In this document: piece after piece, positions 61,671 to 64,000 of the stretch | Layout of the letters: each line of letters opens with the position of its first letter | Numbering within the stretch: the first letter of the stretch is position 1 | DNA from: Lichenibacterium minor | GTDB taxonomy: Bacteria; Pseudomonadota; Alphaproteobacteria; Rhizobiales; Beijerinckiaceae | Length of the DNA: 64,000 nt | Reading direction: 5' to 3' | Assembly (NCBI RefSeq): GCF_004137685.1 | Contig: NZ_QYBB01000007.1 | Location: 1 to 64,000, forward strand | Notes under the pieces: model-generated | What the model was told of the DNA's origin: nothing | The model's database searches: none | The model's input: only the letters and a program-made list of their open reading frames with translations | Position numbers and translations under genes: made by a program

Positions 61671-62315
61671 GTGGCCGGCTCCGTGCCGGACGTCGCCGCG
61701 GCGGCGCCCCGCTCGGGTTTCCTGGCGGGGCTGCAACGCCTGCTGGAGCGCCGCGCGGACCATGACGGGCGGGCCACCGCCCTCGAGCCGCCCCCGCCCG
61801 CGGCCCCCCCGGGCGGCGAGGCCGAAAGCGACGGGAGCCGGCGCGAGCGCCGCCTGCGCCTCCCCCAGGAGATCCTCGACCGCAGCCTGTCGGGCAAGGT
61901 GCTCGACGGCTGGCTGCAGAACCGCCACCAGGTCCTGGTGCCGCTGACCTTTCGGCTCGGGCGGCTCGCCGCGGACGATGCGGCGGTGCTGATGCGCTTC
62001 ACCGCCGCGGCGCTGCTCAACGCGTCTAAGGCGGACGAGCCGGCGCGCCGCGGCGTCGAGCGCTGGCTCGGCGAGGTCGGGGCGGCGGGCGATGCCGTCG
62101 CCCAGTTCCGGGCCGCCGTGGAAGCCCCCGAGCCGCTGAGCCGGCTGATCGCGGCCGTGCGCGAGCGCGACCTCGCCCCGTATGCCTACGCGGCAGCGGT
62201 CGTGGCGTCGGACACGCGCGACCCCGCGGGGCGGCTCTTCGCCAACTTCATCGCCGCGCGCCTGGCGCTGCCGGCCGACGCCGTCCGTTCGGTGGACCGG
62301 CGCTACCGCCGGTGA
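61671..62315 (+). CDS. Hypothetical protein with TerB/DUF533-like helical region
   Basis: The 214-residue product (GTG start, two bases after the previous stop) has a disordered N-terminus rich in Ala and Pro, then helices such as LPQEILDRSLSGKVLDGWLQNRHQVLVPL and a C-terminal part (AYAAAVVASDTRDPAGRLFANFIAARLALPADAV) that looks like the TerB/DUF533 fold, which usually ends EYL..LA..LGL. The fit is partial. The tight operon with a kinase and receiver suggests a signalling adaptor or effector. Confidence 0.6.
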   Translation: MAGSVPDVAAAAPRSGFLAGLQRLLERRADHDGRATALEPPPPAAPPGGEAESDGSRRERRLRLPQEILDRSLSGKVLDGWLQNRHQVLVPLTFRLGRLAADDAAVLMRFTAAALLNASKADEPARRGVERWLGEVGAAGDAVAQFRAAVEAPEPLSRLIAAVRERDLAPYAYAAAVVASDTRDPAGRLFANFIAARLALPADAVRSVDRRYRR

Positions 62316-62345
62316 TGCCCGCCGCCGCCCCGGAAGCGGGGACCG

Positions 62346-62780
62346 TCACCCTTCCACCCGCCCCGCTTCGGTGATCTCGCTCAGCGCGTCCTGCAGGCCG
62401 CGGCTGTCGACGAGGAGCTTGCGGGAAATGTCGGCCAGCGTCACCCAGCCGGCGACGCTGCCGCGGTCGTCGGTGACGGGCAGGCGGCGGACGTGGTTGG
62501 CCGCCATCAGGTCCATGGCGACCTGGAGCTCGTCGGTTTCGCGGCAGGAGATCATCGACCGGGACGCGACGTCGCGCACCAGCGTTGCGTTGGGGTCGAG
62601 TCCCGCCGCGATCACGCGGAACAGCAGGTCGCGATCGGTCACGATGCCCTCAAGGGCGTCCGGCGCGCCGACCGGCAGGGCGCCGACGTCGAGTTCGCCC
62701 ATCAGTTCCGCGGCTTCCTTCACCGGGGCGTTGCCGCCGATGAACTCCACCGCCGTGCTCATCACGTCCGCCACCTTCAC
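62346..62780 (-). CDS. CBS-domain pair protein
   Basis: The 144-residue protein consists of two CBS motifs (about 8-62, VKEAAELMGELDVGALPV, DRDLLFRVIAAGLDP; and 70-128, MDLMAANHVRRLPVTDDRGSVAGWVTLADISRKLL). Such stand-alone pairs bind adenosine nucleotides and regulate other proteins. Start is the GTG at 62780 (VADVMST). It converges on the DUF533-like gene with 30 bp between. Confidence 0.9.
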   Translation of the reverse strand: MKVADVMSTAVEFIGGNAPVKEAAELMGELDVGALPVGAPDALEGIVTDRDLLFRVIAAGLDPNATLVRDVASRSMISCRETDELQVAMDLMAANHVRRLPVTDDRGSVAGWVTLADISRKLLVDSRGLQDALSEITEAGRVEG

Positions 62781-62828
62781 GCGCCCACCCTCCGCTTCAG
62801 GCCGGAGATGTAGCACGCCGCGCGGGGA

Positions 62829-63041
62829 TCAGCTCCGGCCGTCGAGCTTCCAAACGTAGACTTCGCGGCCGTTGTGGGCTTCCGCGATCTTGACGTGGTG
62901 GGCGGGGCCGACGCCGGGGCAGTCGCGCAGCATGCGTTTGGCCGCTTCCTTCACGGTGCTGAGATGGCCGAGCTCGTGATGGGTCGCGACCAGATGCGCC
63001 GCGCCGGCCGCCCGCCGCCAGATGGTGATCTCGTACAGCAT
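62829..63041 (-). CDS. Small hypothetical protein
   Basis: The 70-residue product begins MLYEITIWRRAAGAAHLVATHHE and includes LSTVKEAAKRMLRDCPGVGPAHHVKIAEAHNGREVYVWKLD. Alternating strands and a helix suggest a small alpha/beta fold. No family is recognised. It lies 48 bp upstream of the CBS gene on the same strand, so the two may be cotranscribed. Confidence 0.6.
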   Translation of the reverse strand: MLYEITIWRRAAGAAHLVATHHELGHLSTVKEAAKRMLRDCPGVGPAHHVKIAEAHNGREVYVWKLDGRS

Positions 63042-63230
63042 CGATCCGACAAACCGCACGCCCCGCCGGGTGTCAACGCGCGACATCGCCCCCGCTCAAC
63101 AACACCGCCCGAAGGGGCGGCGCTGTGTTATTGCGATGCCAAAGCTGGATTTATTCCATTTCTACCCTGATCCCCGCTTCGACTGTTCGGCGCCGGCCCC
63201 GGATCCCCGATCCGGCGGCGGCCGGGCGCG

Positions 63231-63270
63231 GCCGCCTCCCGCGCGGCGACGCCGCCTCCCGCGCGGCGAC
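63231..63270. repeat. Perfect 20-bp tandem duplication
   Basis: The unit GCCGCCTCCCGCGCGGCGAC occurs twice head to tail at 63231-63250 and 63251-63270, between the small hypothetical gene and the xylulokinase gene. It is in a non-coding gap that otherwise looks featureless. The unit has internal complementarity (CGCGCG), so each copy can form a small hairpin. Confidence 0.7.
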
Positions 63271-63290
63271 GCCGACGAACGGGAGGCGCG

Positions 63291-64000
63291 TCACGCCGGG
63301 CGGGCGAACTCCCCCTTCAGCGCGGCATACAGCGACCGGAAGGCTTCGAGCCGGGGCGCATAGGCGTCGGCGAGCCGCGCTTCAGGCGCGACGACGTCGG
63401 CTATGGGCGGCGGCACCGCGACGTCGCGGGCGTCTCCGCCCGTGGCGGCGAGGCGGGCCAGCCGCGCGGCGCCGAAGGCGGGGCCCCGCGCCCCGCCCGC
63501 GTGGCGCTCCAACGGCACGTCGAGCACGGACGCGATCATCCGCCCCCACAGGCGCGAGCGCGCGCCGCCGCCGATGAAGCCCAGCGCCGCGGGGCGACGA
63601 GCCGGCGCCAGGGCGGCGAGGCCGTCGGCCAGCGAGAAGGCCACGGCCTCCATCACGGCCTGGGCGATCTCGGCGGGGGTCGTCGCGGCGGTGAGGCCGA
63701 GCAGGGCGCCGCGCGCGTCGGGGTCGTCGTGCGGGGTGCGCTCGCCCGCGAGGTAGGGCAGGGCAAGGAGGGCGGAAGGGCCGGAGAAGCCCGCCTCGAC
63801 CTCGGCGAGCAGGGTCGCGACGTCCGGGCGGCCGGTCCAGCGCGCCGCGGCGGCGAGCGGGCTCGCGCCGTTGAGCAGCGCCGCCACGCGACACCACCGG
63901 TCCGGCAGGGCGTGGCAGAAGCCCTGCACGGTGGGATCGGCGGGCGGCGCGTGGCGGTCGGACGCCAGGAACACCTGGCCGGACGTGCCGAGCGACACGA
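63291..64000 (-). CDS. xylB: Xylulokinase-type FGGY carbohydrate kinase, 3' part
   Basis: The gene runs off the right edge and its 5' half is missing. The visible C-terminal half contains SLGTSGQVFLASDR, LALPYLAGERTPHDDPDARGALLGL, AVMEAVAFSLADGLAAL and FIGGGARSRLWGRMIASVLDVPLE, with the FGGY_C signature and an ATP-contacting GGG. It matches xylulokinases that phosphorylate D-xylulose, although other pentulose kinases are similar. A stop at 63291 ends the protein just beyond the helix. Confidence 0.85.
   Translation of the reverse strand, partial: VSLGTSGQVFLASDRHAPPADPTVQGFCHALPDRWCRVAALLNGASPLAAAARWTGRPDVATLLAEVEAGFSGPSALLALPYLAGERTPHDDPDARGALLGLTAATTPAEIAQAVMEAVAFSLADGLAALAPARRPAALGFIGGGARSRLWGRMIASVLDVPLERHAGGARGPAFGAARLARLAATGGDARDVAVPPPIADVVAPEARLADAYAPRLEAFRSLYAALKGEFARPA

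Overview
The window is very GC-rich and its codon use strongly favours G or C in third positions. Several signatures place it in an alphaproteobacterium of the Hyphomicrobiales, probably a Methylobacteriaceae or Beijerinckiaceae relative: the order lnt, XRE regulator, metK, trmB; a RegB/RegA (ActS/ActR) redox pair; a cell-cycle-like single-domain response regulator; a DUF1127 gene; and two sigma-EcfG promoters. No rRNA, tRNA, CRISPR array or phage structural gene was seen.

Bases 1-9700 look like an accessory region. The left edge holds the start of an IS5-family transposase and a complete 860-bp IS427-group element, and the right end holds a broken IS630 transposase. Between them lie a glycine-rich lipoprotein gene overlapping a glutathionylspermidine synthase-like gene, a GH16 endoglucanase with three nearly identical carbohydrate-binding modules, and a copper cluster (exported protein, DUF2946 protein, CopC, CopD).

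Bases 9700-24150 are core genome: a lytic transglycosylase, the ActS/ActR pair, an ABC-2 exporter, intracellular PHB depolymerase, a DUF45 metalloprotease overlapping an acyl-CoA synthetase, and the trmB-metK-XRE-lnt block. Bases 24300-26800 hold a small membrane protein and a flagellar fragment (FlgJ-like, FlgN-like and two unknowns).

Bases 26900-33000 form a trehalose and alpha-glucan stress module: otsB-otsA on one strand, and a glycosyltransferase plus an amylo-alpha-1,6-glucosidase on the other. They are separated by 290 bp that carry two back-to-back perfect sigma-EcfG promoters, so the module probably belongs to the general stress response.

Bases 33400-52400 are rich in signalling and small-molecule genes: a SorC-type regulator, a five-PAS hybrid kinase, a membrane kinase, a sulfite oxidase-like enzyme, a LysR regulator with a divergent exported hydrolase, an MmgE/PrpD protein, and a GFA gene divergent from a DUF1127-ArsR operon around a palindromic operator. 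These are followed by an unusual NCS1 permease-histidine kinase-receiver fusion with its own LuxR-type partner. Bases 52700-64000 contain a second copy of the small membrane protein family, a Gfo/Idh/MocA oxidoreductase, an AEC transporter, a pentapeptide-repeat ion channel-like protein, an SLC13/RCK transporter, a hybrid kinase-response regulator-DUF533-like operon, a CBS protein and the 3' part of a xylulokinase gene that leaves the window.
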